64,000 nt of DNA, from positions 358,448-422,447 of the forward strand of contig VWPU01000897.1 in the NCBI GenBank assembly GCA_013398955.1, given 5' to 3'. Within the stretch, counting starts at the first letter, position 1; the number at the start of each line of letters is the position of its first letter. Position numbers and translations under genes: made by a program. The notes under the pieces were generated by a model. It did no database searches. It was not told the DNA's origin and was given only the letters and a program-made list of their open reading frames with translations. This stretch comes from Callaeas wilsoni (lineage: Eukaryota; Chordata; Aves; Passeriformes; Callaeidae). This document shows positions 27,976 to 40,194 of this stretch, piece by piece.

Positions 27976-28391
27976 TTAAGTCTAAGTAAAGGCTTCCAAT
28001 ATAAGATCAGGCTACTGCAAATCCTTAAGAATATATTAATTCTTTCGTTTTTCAACATACATAGCAGATCCACTTTTAGAAAATAAATTATTCTGCCACT
28101 AAAAATGATAAAAAGAAAGCAGCAGTTTGGTTAGAGTTACCCTAAATTACTGAGCACAGCATCTGAGTAAAAAGCAGCAACTNTGTTAAGTCTAAGTAAA
28201 GGCTTCCAATATAAGATCAGGCTACTGCAAATCCTTAAGAATATATTAATTTTTTCGTTTTTCAACATACATAGCAGATCCACTTTTAGAAAATAAATTA
28301 TTCTGCCACTAAAAATGATAAAAAGAAAGCAGCAGTTTGGTTAGAGTTACCCTAAATTACTGAGCACAGCATCTGAGTAAAAAGCAGCAAC
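27976..28391. repeat. 206-bp duplication flanking a single N (probable assembly artefact)
   Basis: Copies at 27976-28181 and 28186-28391 are identical except for one base (ttctttcg versus tttttttcg-type change near 28041/28251). The four bases between them include the only N of the window (28183). Near-identity and the N at the junction suggest two overlapping contig ends that were not merged, or two haplotypes joined in series. Confidence 0.95.
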
Positions 28392-30849
28392 GGATTGTGA
28401 GACAGCGAAGCATCTGCTGCTGCTGCCAATTTTACTTTTCCTCTTGGAAAAAAAAAAATTGTGGTTTTGGAACAATTCAGAGAGATTTCTTTTCAGAATA
28501 CCTAGATATTTATCACCTACTTTAGCATTTATGAGACCATTTCCTAAGCACACAGGAATTTCAAAGGGTATTTCCCAGGAGTTCCGTACAGCAGTTCTGA
28601 AGTCTCTGAAAATACAATGGTTCAGATAAAGAGGTGTTCAGTATGCACCTGGTATTTCCATAAACATTGCTTTTCTTCCACTTTACTTTTGGGCTTTCTC
28701 TTGATTTTTTACTGAAGGCAATACTCAGTTTGGCATTCTTTCTTGCTTCATGTGTATGCACAATGAAGGCTGAATTATAACAAAAGATATTATATTTAAT
28801 TTGAGTGTATATATGAGTGAATTTTTGAATTTCAGAATATTTACATGACAGAAACCATAAAATTCTGGAACTAACACTGCTGAAAAGACACCCAACAGAA
28901 CTTCAATCAATCATTCTTTCTCCTTCAACCCAGTACATTTTCCTTCTCAAACTACAATTCTTTCTCTACCAAACAAAAAAACCCCAAAAGGCTAGAATGC
29001 ATTAATTTTCACTAAATTATACTTCGGGGGTTTTTTTCTTTTTTCCCTGCCCTTTTTAGTAAGCCAAAATATTGTTAACTTCTGAATGGAAGACATGAAT
29101 GTGCAGCCTACAAAAGCTTAAAAGCTATTTTTTGTGCACTGAGTGCTTCAGTGTGCAACCCATGTATAGTACTCTTATTTATTTAAAATTCCAACCAGTG
29201 TATTTTTTAAGAAATACTACAGAATTAGCATTCATTCTGAGGGGCTGCACAACTGAAGGAGTTAAATGTTTGCTGTGCTCCACTTGTTAGAATGAGAAAC
29301 TTAACAGAAAATATAAATACTGCTACTGCCACTCTTTGCCCTCTTTTGGTATATAATATACAATATACATTGAAAAATAATCAATATATACAATAAATTT
29401 TGCCTTTACTAGGAATATGTATGTACACAAGATTATTTAAATTCAATAGGACTGGAAAATTAATGCAAACAGCATAGGCAACATTACTATCATCGAGTTC
29501 AGATTTATCACACAACACACTAAAAATACAATAAATTGCACTTGGCTGAGCAGTTCAGAGACTGCTTCTAATGCTGTACTATTACAGATTATATATGAGC
29601 TCTAAGTATATGGCTGGTCTGTACTGGCGCATACAAATTTGTTTATAATCCTCCTCCATTGTATCTATAAGTGGTTTGCAGGGTTTCTTTTGGTGTTTTT
29701 GGTTGGTTGGCTTTTGTTTTGTTTTGTTCTTTTATTTTACAGCAAATGATATGTCATTATTTAGGCTATGAATGGTTTAAATCTGTGAGTGCACAGTGGC
29801 AAGCACCAGTGAGCCCAAAATGTGTTTGCAATATCCTAATAAGAACATGTCCATGTATTTTGGTCAAGCCTCCACGGAATCTGCAATTAGATGTTCCACA
29901 CAAAAATAATCAGGATACTGCCCAAGTGTACGTACAAAAACCTGAGGATGACAAATACTATCTCATTACAGTGCCCAGCAAATTTTGTGAATTTAACTAT
30001 TTCTGATGGACCATGCTCCCATAACCCTGCGGCCATCCAGCAGATTCTCAAATTCCCAGAACAGTCACAGCTAATTCTGTGGCCCTAGGGCTTTCCAAGC
30101 AAATTAAGATTTTTGCCATTTTACCAGGAAATAATACAGGCAAACCCAAAAATTTAGACATGCACCAATCTACCTGGACGCTGACAGTTCCTGGGACATG
30201 CAGTTTTCAAGAAAAGTTTTTATGTTCTAAGAGATGCACTTAAAAGAAACATGGAAACTGGACTGCCACAACCAAGTCATCTCACATCAGCAACTGCAAC
30301 TCCTTTAAAAAAGCTTTCTCAGACATTTAACTAGATCATGGATATACCTAATTGTTTAATCTCTGCAGATGGAAATTAGTCCCAAAAGACTTACCCCTCG
30401 ACTTAACCTTTTTCCTCAAATAATGACTTGACTGTCAAAAAAGATTCTAAATATACCATTCAGAGGATGGTATCTGATTGTGCCCAAATTACAGCTCAAC
30501 TACGTGACTTCCAATATTTTTTCTTAATGTCATCTCTGTAAATTCCCCATATTGTGTGAAAATCTGATTAGCTTCCTTCCCTTCCCTTCATCCCTGTTAA
30601 ATGTTCTGACAGCTAAATCTTCTATTAAACCTTCTATTAAAGTTCTTACTAAAACCACAGCCTCTGTAACACCTCTGAAATCCTGCTGGTGAGCTTTCAC
30701 AGATGTAACTACCTATCTTTACCACAGCTGAACTGCTGTAATGGAGGGAAGAACTTAGACTTTGGGATGCACTTTTTTTCTCAAAAAAACGTCCCCGGTT
30801 CTTAGTTAAAACTGCTACTTCTGCAACATCTCCCCACACAGCTGCAGTT
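28392..30849. other. AT-rich intronic sequence, no gene recognised
   Basis: An open frame at 29671-30006 on the plus strand (111 codons) has a hydrophobic start but no recognisable domain, and sequence on both sides has stops. An AT-dinucleotide-rich patch lies near 29349-29400. Nothing is assigned. Confidence 0.5.
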
Positions 30850-31493
30850 CTCTGTTCCACAGCCTGTTCAGGGTGTGCCCAGGTGGCCAAGGAGGCCAAT
30901 GGCATCGTGGCTCGAATCAGCAATAGTGTGGCCAGCAGGAGCAGGGCAGGGATTGTCCCTCTGCGCTCGGTGCTTGGGAGGTCACATTTTGAATCCCGTC
31001 TCCAGTTTTGGGCCCCTCATGACAAGAAGGACATTGAGGAGCTGGAACGTGTCCAGAGAAGGGAACGGACCTGGGGAAGGATCTGAAGTGTGATGAGAAG
31101 CCACTGGGGGAGCTGGGAGGGCTCAGCCTGGAGAGAAGGAGGCTCAGGAGGGACCTCATCACTCTTTACAACTCCCTGAAACGAGGGTGTAGCCAGCTGG
31201 GGCTCGGTCTCTTCTCACAGGGAAAAAGTGGCAGGATGAGAGAACATTGCCTAAAGTTGCACCAGGGGAGGGTTGGATTGGATTTTAGGATTTTTTTTTT
31301 CCATGGAAAAGGTTACCAAGCATTGGAACAGGCTGTCCAGGGACATAGTTGAGTCCCCAGCCCTGGAGATGTGCAGAGAAAATCAATGTGGTACTTATGG
31401 ACATGGCTCGGTGGTGGACATGGCAGCGTTAATTTGTAGTAGGACTCAGTAATCTGAATCATTTCCAACCCAAATGATTCTGTGATCTGTTTG
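30850..31493 (+). mobile_element. CR1 LINE fragment, longest in window
   Basis: It carries the CR1 reverse-transcriptase tail and 3' region, recognisable in 'gtgtgcccaggtggccaagg', 'agtgtggccagcaggagcag', 'gacattgaggagctggaacg', 'gctcagcctggagagaagga' and the terminal 'cccaaatgattctgtgatct'. It is 5'-truncated and shifted by several frame-breaking changes. Five short open frames on both strands at 30.6-31.2 kb are pieces of it. Orientation is antisense to EPHA6. Confidence 0.93.
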
Positions 31494-32474
31494 GAAGAAA
31501 AAGACCTCCAGATAGGAGTCTTTTTCTGTACTGCTGTTTTTTCCTGGTAACTTTCACACAACTTGAATTTTAATTATGTTTACTGTGTCTGTCTGAGACA
31601 GAGTTAATTTCTTTCCAGCTGCCCTTTGGTGCTATGTTTATACTGGTGACCAAAACAATGCTGAGAACACACCACTGTTTTATTTAAGAAATAAGTGCTA
31701 AGTATATAAACTTCCTTGTGTTTATAAATACAGTTCAAAGACAGCCTACTTAGGAAAATGTATAGTAAAAAATGTTACGTATTGTATAAAAATGTTCCAA
31801 GATATACTCTCCCAATCACCTTCTGCAATATAAGTTAAAAGATGAAGGTGAAGATGGATGCAGCTGCCTTGAAAGAAATGTTTGCAGGTTGGCACAAGAA
31901 AACCTCAGTGCCATCTGTGACAAACAGTACCAAGGCATTCAAACTGTTACCATAAACTACAGAAATGCCTCCTAATTAGCTAAGAAGCAGCTGAAAAATG
32001 AAGTGTTGACTAATGCATTTACTGTAAAACAATTATTTTAACAGAGAGGGTAATATAAACAGTCTGGTAGGGAAAAACATTAGTATTTTGACAACATTAG
32101 TCTCAAAAAATTCATAACACAGAAAGAACAGTAATACTGTGTATTAGTGACAGTTAGTAAAAAAAAAATTTAAATCCCCCATAGAAAGAAGATAGTCAAG
32201 CCAAAACTGTTTCCCTGGATAAATCAATAGGAAAATTACCAATTGACAAGGAAACTGTTCAAATAATTGTGGAAACTGAAGTAGTTTCATCACTCACAGA
32301 GTTGTCAAATAATTTAGAGGACTTCTAGCAGGTTCTTTACTGCTGAGGCCATACATTGTGTCTACTATGACAAGTCAAGGCAGCTTGTACAAGCCTCTTC
32401 CACATGTAAATGTCTCACAGCTTTGTGCTGTGAGTCACCTTGTCCTCCTTTTAAACTGATTTTTGGAGTGGCTA
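31494..32474. other. Intronic sequence between CR1 copies, nothing recognised
   Basis: AT-rich, with stops in all frames and no repeat family that I can name. Confidence 0.5.
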
Positions 32475-32865
32475 CGCACAAGTTGGGCTTCTTCAGCCTG
32501 GAGAAGAGAAGGCTGTGGGGGGACTTTACAGCACCTTCCAGTGCCTAACGGGGGCTACAGGAGAGCTGGAGAGGGACTTTTCACAAGGACATGGAGTGAT
32601 ATGATGAGTTAATGGCTTTAAACTGAGAGAGAGGAGGTTTAGATTGGATATTAGGAAGAAATTCTTCCCTGTGAGGGTGCTGAGGCCCTGGCACAGGCTG
32701 CCCAGAGAAGCTGTGTCTGCCCCATCCCTGGAAGTGTTCAAGGACAGACTGGATGGTTTGAGGTTTGAGCAATGTGGTCTTGTGGCATCCTGCCCGTGGC
32801 AGGGAGCTGAAACTGGACAATCTTTGAGCTTCATTCCGGCCCAAAACATTTTATGGCAGAAATTT
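32475..32865 (+). mobile_element. CR1 LINE fragment, 3' end
   Basis: Recognised by 'ttcttcagcctggagaagag', 'attaggaagaaattcttccc', 'ccctggcacaggctgcccag' and 'ccccatccctggaagtgttc', ending near 'cattccggcccaaaacattt' without a clear terminal octamer. The 233-codon open frame at 32644-33345 starts in this element and continues into unrelated sequence by chance. Confidence 0.93.
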
Positions 32866-34394
32866 ATCAGGACTGGACAGGCCCTTACGGCAACAGTCCC
32901 CAAACCACAGCTTCTGAGCAAACTTTGCTCACAAAATTGCGTTACATTGATTAATGCAATGGGAAATAAATATGTGTTTAAAACTTACATTGAAAACAGA
33001 AGGAAAAAATCCCACCAACTGCAGTCGAATAAAGCATGTTATCTTATTAGTATTACTGCTAATCTGCAGAGGAAGATTGTGGACCACTGCATTTCAGTTG
33101 GACTTTCAGGTGTTTTCCGTTCTTTCCTAGTTCCTACCTGTGTCCCCAAGGTCAGCAAACTGACTTTGGTTAGAATGCTGGATTTTGCTTCACGTGCACT
33201 TGAGCACTTGAGACTGCCCACCAGCCCACATTCACATCCTCTTCTGAAACATATGAACTTGCGTCTTCCCATTTTTTGTACCAATAAAAAAACCACCCCC
33301 AACCCTGTTCTGTATTTTCAAGGTTATGGAGTGACAGTTTGGTGAGTAAAGATCTCCTTTCGCAGCGCGTGCTTTTTCATAAATCAATCGCTCATTTTGA
33401 ACTATAGCCCAAAGAACAGAGGAAGTATCAGATGAGTCCATTATTAAGCTAGAAATTTTAGACAGCCCATCACTAAGAAGCTAAATTGGAACTCAATCAA
33501 CAAAAGTTGATGCTATTGACCTCAGAGATATTAATGTTTTATGCTGCATTTTTGTAGCTCTAAGCACTAAATTTATTACCTGTTCAAAATACAAGGAAAA
33601 AATATGACACGCAAATAAAGAAAATACATTTGTAAGAAAAAACCACAGCATTCTCATGCTTCAGGAAGGATGTACAAATAACTGGGAAGAAAATGAAAAA
33701 ACAAAACCACATATTATAGTCCCAAACCATGGATAACACAGTTATCTTTGCAGCTCAATGATGACCAAAACTGCTGAAAGCTTACAAATGTTATGTCATG
33801 AATCTCCTGTAAATAAAAAGTCTGGGAGGTGAAGGCTAAGGTTCTGCAAGTTCCAAAAGAACCTCCTGATTTTTATCCTGCTTCACCCTGGCCTGTTAGT
33901 TTAAAATCTCTGAGGCATACTCAATATTACCCAAATCCCAAGCATTATTATTTCAGTTGCTCTTTAATTTTATGAAAACATTCCTTGTGACTGAGTATGC
34001 CAGTAAATTAATGACTTCTGCTAATGTCACAGTCTCAAGAAAACCCATCATCCCATCCTCCTAACACCAAAAATGTTCAGCAGAGTAGTAACCCTATGTC
34101 AATGACATTTTTCTTACACACATAAACACTACACAAATACTTAAAAAAAAAGGTTTGATTAAAGTAACATATGAGATTTGGACAGTATCTGAACACAAAT
34201 TTCTTTCAAAAACCACCAACAATTCAAAATCTGTCACTCTCCTCCGCGAAACAAGAAAATCCTCATGTGCCCATCATGGGACGGAATAGATTCTTATTTC
34301 TGCAGTGATAATCTCAATCACACCAATGATTGTGCCATATTCTGGATTATGTTGGGACAGATGAGTAACTCAGATTAGGTAGCACTCTGGACAT
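32866..34394. other. Intronic sequence between CR1 copies, nothing recognised
   Basis: AT-rich, with no convincing frame beyond the read-through from the neighbouring CR1 copy. Confidence 0.5.
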
Positions 34395-34535
34395 AAATCA
34401 CCACTCCTGGAAGCGTTCAAAAAGTGTGTGAATGTAGCATTTGGGGACGTGGTGAACACGGTGGTGTTGGGTTAAGAGCTGGACTCAGTGACCTGAAAGG
34501 TTCTTTTCTAACATAAATGATTCTATGACTTTATG
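34395..34535 (+). mobile_element. CR1 LINE remnant, short 3' fragment
   Basis: Decayed CR1 tail: 'cactcctggaagcgttcaaa', 'gttaagagctggactcagtg' and 'acataaatgattctatgact'. The final ATTCTATG octamer is intact. Confidence 0.88.
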
Positions 34536-34950
34536 CAACAAACCACTTTTCCCCTGCATATTTACTCTAGCTCCTTTTTTTTTCAAACCATTTTATACAT
34601 TTTTGGGAAATATTTTATTAATTGAATCTCAGGTTCTTACTGAAATATAAACTCCTTTATGTATTCTAGTAAGTGCTGCCAGTTCTTAATACACAGCAGA
34701 GGTCCTAAGACACCCAAAACCCTCAAGAGTCTTGCAAGACTATTGTTTATGGTATGTATCATGAATCAAAAAATATATAATAACCATGTTTTAAATCAAT
34801 TTGGACTGCACATGTTTTTGTGCTTGTATACTATGGTTATTTTTGAAGTACCTCTTTTGGAGCTTTTAAGAATTTAAAGAATAACTGCAATTATATCTTG
34901 TGTGCTTTCCGAATGTACTGTGCACTTCAATGCAGCTCATCCCAGTGCTC

Positions 34951-35072
34951 AAGCAAAACATTCCTCACTGGATTTTCTCATCATGGGAGATGACAGTCCT
35001 TACTTTTTGCTAGAGCAAAAAGTCCTTGATGCATTTTGTCATTGTGGTATATGACAGTATTTACTTTGTCTG
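34951..35072. repeat. Old tandem duplication, about 61 bp per copy
   Basis: The segments 34951-35011 and 35013-35072 align with roughly three-quarters identity by eye, sharing AGCAAAA, ATTTT-TCAT, ATGACAGT and TTACTTT blocks in the same order. Confidence 0.65.
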
Positions 35073-36200
35073 GGATTTTTAAAGGAAATAAAACTTTCAG
35101 AATTATAACTCAGATTGCGTGAGACTGCAAAATGTACAACACAGAAGGATCTGTGAGAGATGGAAATTATGTCTAGGAATACAAAGAAAAAGAGTAATCC
35201 ATAAAGTTCAAAACAGGCTGAGATTAAGAAATGTCACATTGCTTGAAATCCCCGAAGGCAAAGACACAGAAGGCATTTTATAAAAATGTATTATTAAGGT
35301 GCTGAGAGTAGACAGTTTCTACTTCCTTCTGGAACAGATCATGGAAAATAAAATGACTGAAAATAGAACAAGGTATTTCACTCAGAAAAACAGTATTTTC
35401 TGAGCTCATTTCAGAGGAGCAAGTAATTATATGCCTCATGCACAAGAATCAAGAGATAATGCAAGCTAGTATAAAAAAAGTGATATACAGTATGTACAGT
35501 GACATCAGAACTAGAAGTTGATACAAAACATGTTAAATGCTCCAGAATAGTACATCTTACTTGAAAAGCGAAACTTCAAGTGCCCCTGATATGCTGTAAC
35601 ATGCATTAGCTGGGTGGAAAGAGAATACCAGGTTCTGAAAGTGTCGCCACTGGCAAAGCACTGACAGTTGAACTTCTGAGAGTAAAAATGCTGCTCTTCC
35701 CCACGTTCACTGTCCCCAACAATAACAGACACTACTAATGTTTTTGTTTTTCTGATTTAGGTAATCTGATACCATGTTATCAGATGCTAAAGTCCATACT
35801 GGTTCTCACTTAAACCATTAAATTTTTGTTCCAATTTGCAAAACTGAAAATTATTTTTCCTTTTATTTCACAGAAGAAATGTCATCGTAACACATTCCTC
35901 CAGCACAGGAATTTTTAATATGAAACTTTTTGATGTGTAACAGTTAGAATTGGATTTAAAGTAAGATAGATACTTAGTACTCAGAAAAGCAAGAGAAGGG
36001 CATAATAATGTGTACTCATGTCACTCTTGCATTTGTTATTCCTACTCAAAACACAAGCAGCTCCAATCCCAAGAACAACTAAAATCTTTCTGACAAGTCT
36101 ATATTGCAAGGATATCCACCCAGGCAAAAGAGCCATTCGCTTCCAGAGTGTCAGAACGCCAAAACGCAGAGCAAAAAAACCAAAATGGTGAGCGACTTAC

Positions 36201-36265
36201 CCCATTTAAGGGAAATGTTTTCCATCCTAGTTCTCCGAGGGCAGTTGTAGTATCAAGTAACACAA
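36201..36265 (-). CDS. EPHA6: EPHA6 exon 2: start of the ephrin ligand-binding domain
   Basis: This is a 65-base exon on the minus strand, the size I recall for exon 2 in Eph receptor genes. A pyrimidine-rich acceptor ending TTTTCAG (AG at 36267-36266) precedes it, and a perfect donor GTAAGT (36200-36195) follows. Joined to exon 1 in phase 1, it reads VVLLDTTTALGELGW followed by KTFPLNG. The LLD, GELGW and PLNG positions are the conserved opening beta-strand of the Eph ligand-binding domain. The DTTT and KT-PLNG wording is specific to EPHA6 rather than EPHA3, A5 or A7, as far as I remember those paralogues. The exon ends after a complete Gly codon, so exon 3 should begin with the conserved Trp codon. 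No such exon lies to the left in the window. The short open frame running through this exon on the same strand is this exon plus intron sequence. Confidence 0.93.
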
Positions 36266-39200
36266 CTGAAAATGGAAAAAGAAATGGTGTTTGTGGTATT
36301 GCTTGGATTAGACATAGCAAAGTATTAAAACAGTAAGGACTGAACTCGCCGTGTTAGCCAGGTACATTGGGGCTTTCATTACCTAACTAATGTCTCAAAA
36401 CTCATATGAATCCCTAAATCTTTCACAGAAATCATTGCCAAATTGCAATACACTACTGATACTTAACCATTAAAAGGTGCCTGAACAACCATGCACATTC
36501 CTGCAATCCCTTGCCTGGAAATCTAGAAAGTCTGCACATGGACTGCAGCATTAAAGCTAATAAAATACACTGTTTCAAAAGTAAGATTTTTTTAATGAAA
36601 CCCATAAACTTCCCAGAAATAAAGTTATACAATTTACAAACTGAGAACACAGAAAGACAAACAACTTCAGTTTCTCTCTTGCATGGAGTATCACAGTGTT
36701 AATATCTGCTGCATATATTTTGCATCACTTCTGTCATATTCATGTTGGTTTTTAGATATATGATAGGATGTGCATTATTGTAATTGTATATTACAAAACG
36801 TTTCTGCATTATTTTAATGTTAAATTACATTAGCTTCATTTTTCACTTCCATTCACTGATGCTAAACGAAATATTTAGCACAAGACATTCTACCCATGGG
36901 TACTACTGCCCTCTAATGGAATTGTTTCATCCTACCCTCTAACTTCAGAACTCTAAATCGGGATTTAAACACAAAATTAAGTATTATATACAGCAATTTA
37001 TTTTAATTATTGAGTTGGTGTGTTTTGACTGCTGAGCTCCTCCTTACAGCCCACTAATTCCAGTTCTTCTCTGAATGGTTAAATGATGGAGAAAAATAAT
37101 TAAACAATTAGTTTAGAACGTGACCCCACTATCCATGCATTTGTGGGGTTTATATTGCTGTGCACCATCTTCCACCTCTTGTCTGTCCACATAATCAATG
37201 TACAGCTATCTATAATGTGTTTCTATAAAGCAGTACAGCAGCAGCAGAAGCCAGGTCATGTTTTCTCACCTTATGGAAAAGGCACCTTGGCAGGGACCCT
37301 GAACTTGGCAGCTTATTAGAGAGAACCTGACCCAGCATCTTCCCTTCTCTTTTGTATTAGTGACAGTCACAGCTCCTCTACGTTTGAATGGATGGTGACT
37401 TTTAACCTGAAACTGAAGTCTGCTGTCTCATCAACAGACTTACAAGTACAAAGCTCAACATAAACCACATAAAATCTTAATGGTTTATGTGAAGAAAAAA
37501 TGACATTCTGAAAAGATATTCAGCCAAGGGGAGTGTTCTACTTTCCACTTCTTCACCACTTCACTGTATGAAGCTTTGTGAATAATTTGAGCATAAATTA
37601 ACCGTTTTTTACAATGCTTATTTTACTTCCAAACATAGGATCACTTATCCCCATCGAGACTATTGCTGTCTTCTGCTTGCTTAAAAAGCTGGGGTTTACA
37701 GCTGTCATAGTAGTGTCAATTTGTGTCAGGCTACCTTGCTGAAGGTAAGAGTCAAGAAAACCATCTTCTCCCCTGATCTGTGGTAAAGTAGTTTCTTATG
37801 TAAACTTTTAATTTATAATCTACTGGGGATCTGTTACCTCCAAAAAAATTAAGAAAGTGGCTTTAGATACTTCTTTTTCATAGAGAAGACCAACTGCTCA
37901 GCAGGTTTCTGAGAATATTTCAGCTCCTCTTAGGTGTTTGTTTTCTTATCTCCATCTCTCCTCCATCCTCTCTCCACCCAGAAAACATGGACTGTTTGTT
38001 ATGTATTTTGTTCTCAGCTGAGTTTCAAGTTATATCTTCCTCTTTGTCCAGTGCTATTCCTATGGATCTGCAGGCAGAAATAAATTTTTTCTACAAGCAG
38101 CATCTGGGTTTAAAGTGCCGTTTCAGTTTTACAACTTTTGTGGTAGCAAGACTGCAATTTAATAAACATTAACCAGGTATTCAAAATTAATACTTCTGTG
38201 GAACAAGACCCAAAATACAGAAAGGAAAACAAATTCATTTCTTCAGTGGTGTCTGAATTAATTAATTCCTTGCCTGAATTAATCAAGTGCAACTTGAAGG
38301 CTCAAAGCTATACATTAAAAAAATTAAAAACTAGAGTAAATTCATCACTGAAAGCATATTAAGTTCAGATTTAGCTGAGCCATGATCTAATAATATTCCT
38401 CGTATACATTTACCAAATTATCCCCAATGAGTAATTGAGTTTTGTTAAAATACAATTTTTGATACATTTGACATACCAAGGCTCTTGAATGCTCACATAT
38501 TCTCACCTGTAGCTACCAAATCTGTAAGAACTGGAGAATTCAAACCAACTGGAAAATTCAAACCGCCAAACAACTACTAACTACAACTTGAATGGTATCA
38601 CCTTCAGAGTCAGAAATTAAAATCATAAACATGATAAGACTGTCTTTCCAATGGCACTTGTATTACAAGACGCAAAATAATTAGCAATCAAAAATGTGCA
38701 AATACTGAAAGATCAGGTAAACCTTATGTTTATGCCGAAGAAACACAAACTCCAGTGAGGCTGTGGATTCAACAGGGCCTGCTATAAAAACAAGGACACG
38801 GATAAAGCAATAAAATCCTCGCACACTTCAGCGGTTTGGAGATACCTACATGCTAGTGTGGGACAGAGACACCCAAGCTATCTTTAAACGAGGTAATTAA
38901 GAAGCAGCCTGTCCCCAGCAGCACAGACCTGATGGCAGACAAATCTGCACTGCCAAGAAGCTTCCAACTTACAGCTCTTATGGCAGAAAATTCCCTCTGC
39001 CAAAGAGCTCCAGGCTAAAAGGAATGCCAGCATGTAAATATCTGAATTACACACAGGAGTAGAGGCTTCCCCTCTGCCTGCATGACAGGGAAAGTTCCAA
39101 AAGAACTGGAAATTCACATGCAAGAATACCAAAAAGAGATGGTGGGGCACTACACCTATGATGCTTATGATGAGAAAACGCCCTAAAAAGTTAATGGGAT

Positions 39201-40194
39201 CATGCAGTCATATTTATTGACCCTTGTCCTTACATTTACTTATTTATGCTCCTTTATATGCCCTAAAAAGCTCCACTCTTCTTAAAAAAAAATGAAAACT
39301 GGCCATTATGGACAAGCCATTAGCTGCCAGCATAAACGAAAGTGTGTCTGGAACTACTGCAGTGAATATTTTATGGGAAGAGCTCTGAGTACACTGGTTG
39401 AGACTAAGCAATGTTATTGACATTAGTGACATCCAACCTCCACTTTTAGCAGGCACTTTCCTGAGGTGATGGCTCTAAAACTTGCACAGTGAACGGGAGT
39501 TTAGGTCTGCCATTACAAAGTCATGTCACGCTTCAAAATGAACTCAAAGATCCTTTTTAAAAATCTCTTTGGATAAAAAAGAACTCAGATTTAGCACTTG
39601 GATGTCCTTTCTTCAATAACTGAACTGAGGATACTAACGCTTGCCCAACAATAATACACAGACTGAAACATACATCTGTAAGCCTATTGTTTAATTACCT
39701 GCACAGTTCATTCTTAGAAGTGTTTAGCTTTGTTTTCCAGCACATACTTTAATACATATTATATTATTGTTACTCATGATGTCCTATTGAACTTCAGTTT
39801 CCTTTTTTCTGGACATTATCTTACACTGCTATTATTAGACTTTACAAATGAAATTAGTCTTTTCAGAGGTTTTATCTGGTCCCAAGGAAAGTGTTTTACC
39901 TAAAATTACGATGAGCAGAGCTCCGAGGACTGACAGTGTGGAATTTTAATGCTAATTCCAAAGTACTCCTCTAAAGACGAACTCTGCAACTGTGTCTGTA
40001 CAACCAAGGAAAAAGCTTTCCAAGCATTCGCTTCACCAGTTTCTTTGCTTCTTTTTTTACACATCTCCAGACAGGGTATGTGTAAATGAACACAATTAAT
40101 ATAGGATTTTGGCCAACTTCATGGAATCACAGTCTGGTATCAGATCACGCGGTTTGATCTGCTCATGGTAGACATTTCACTGTTACCTCTAGGG
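36266..40194. other. Intron 1 sequence next to exon 2, no further gene recognised
   Basis: AT-rich. An 18-base tandem duplication lies at 38529-38564 (aactggagaattcaaacc and aactggaaaattcaaacc). No coding exon is recognised. Confidence 0.5.

Larger units (their letters stand above)
1..36200 (-). other. EPHA6: EPHA6 intron 2, partial (runs off the left end)
   Basis: Begins at the exon 2 donor GTAAGT. In Eph genes the third exon is large (about 660 bases in paralogues) and encodes most of the ligand-binding domain with a conserved Cys-rich and NNWLRT-like stretch. No frame in the window shows this, so exon 3 lies beyond position 1 and the intron exceeds 36 kb. Confidence 0.8.

Noticed and set aside
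29671..30006. 111-codon plus-strand open frame with a hydrophobic start
   Set aside because: No domain recognised. The hydrophobic part comes from T-rich sequence (gttttgttttgttc) and the length is plausible by chance in 64 kb.
32644..33345. 233-codon plus-strand open frame
   Set aside because: Its first third is the CR1 3' region, which carries no coding function, and the rest reads into unrelated intron sequence by chance.
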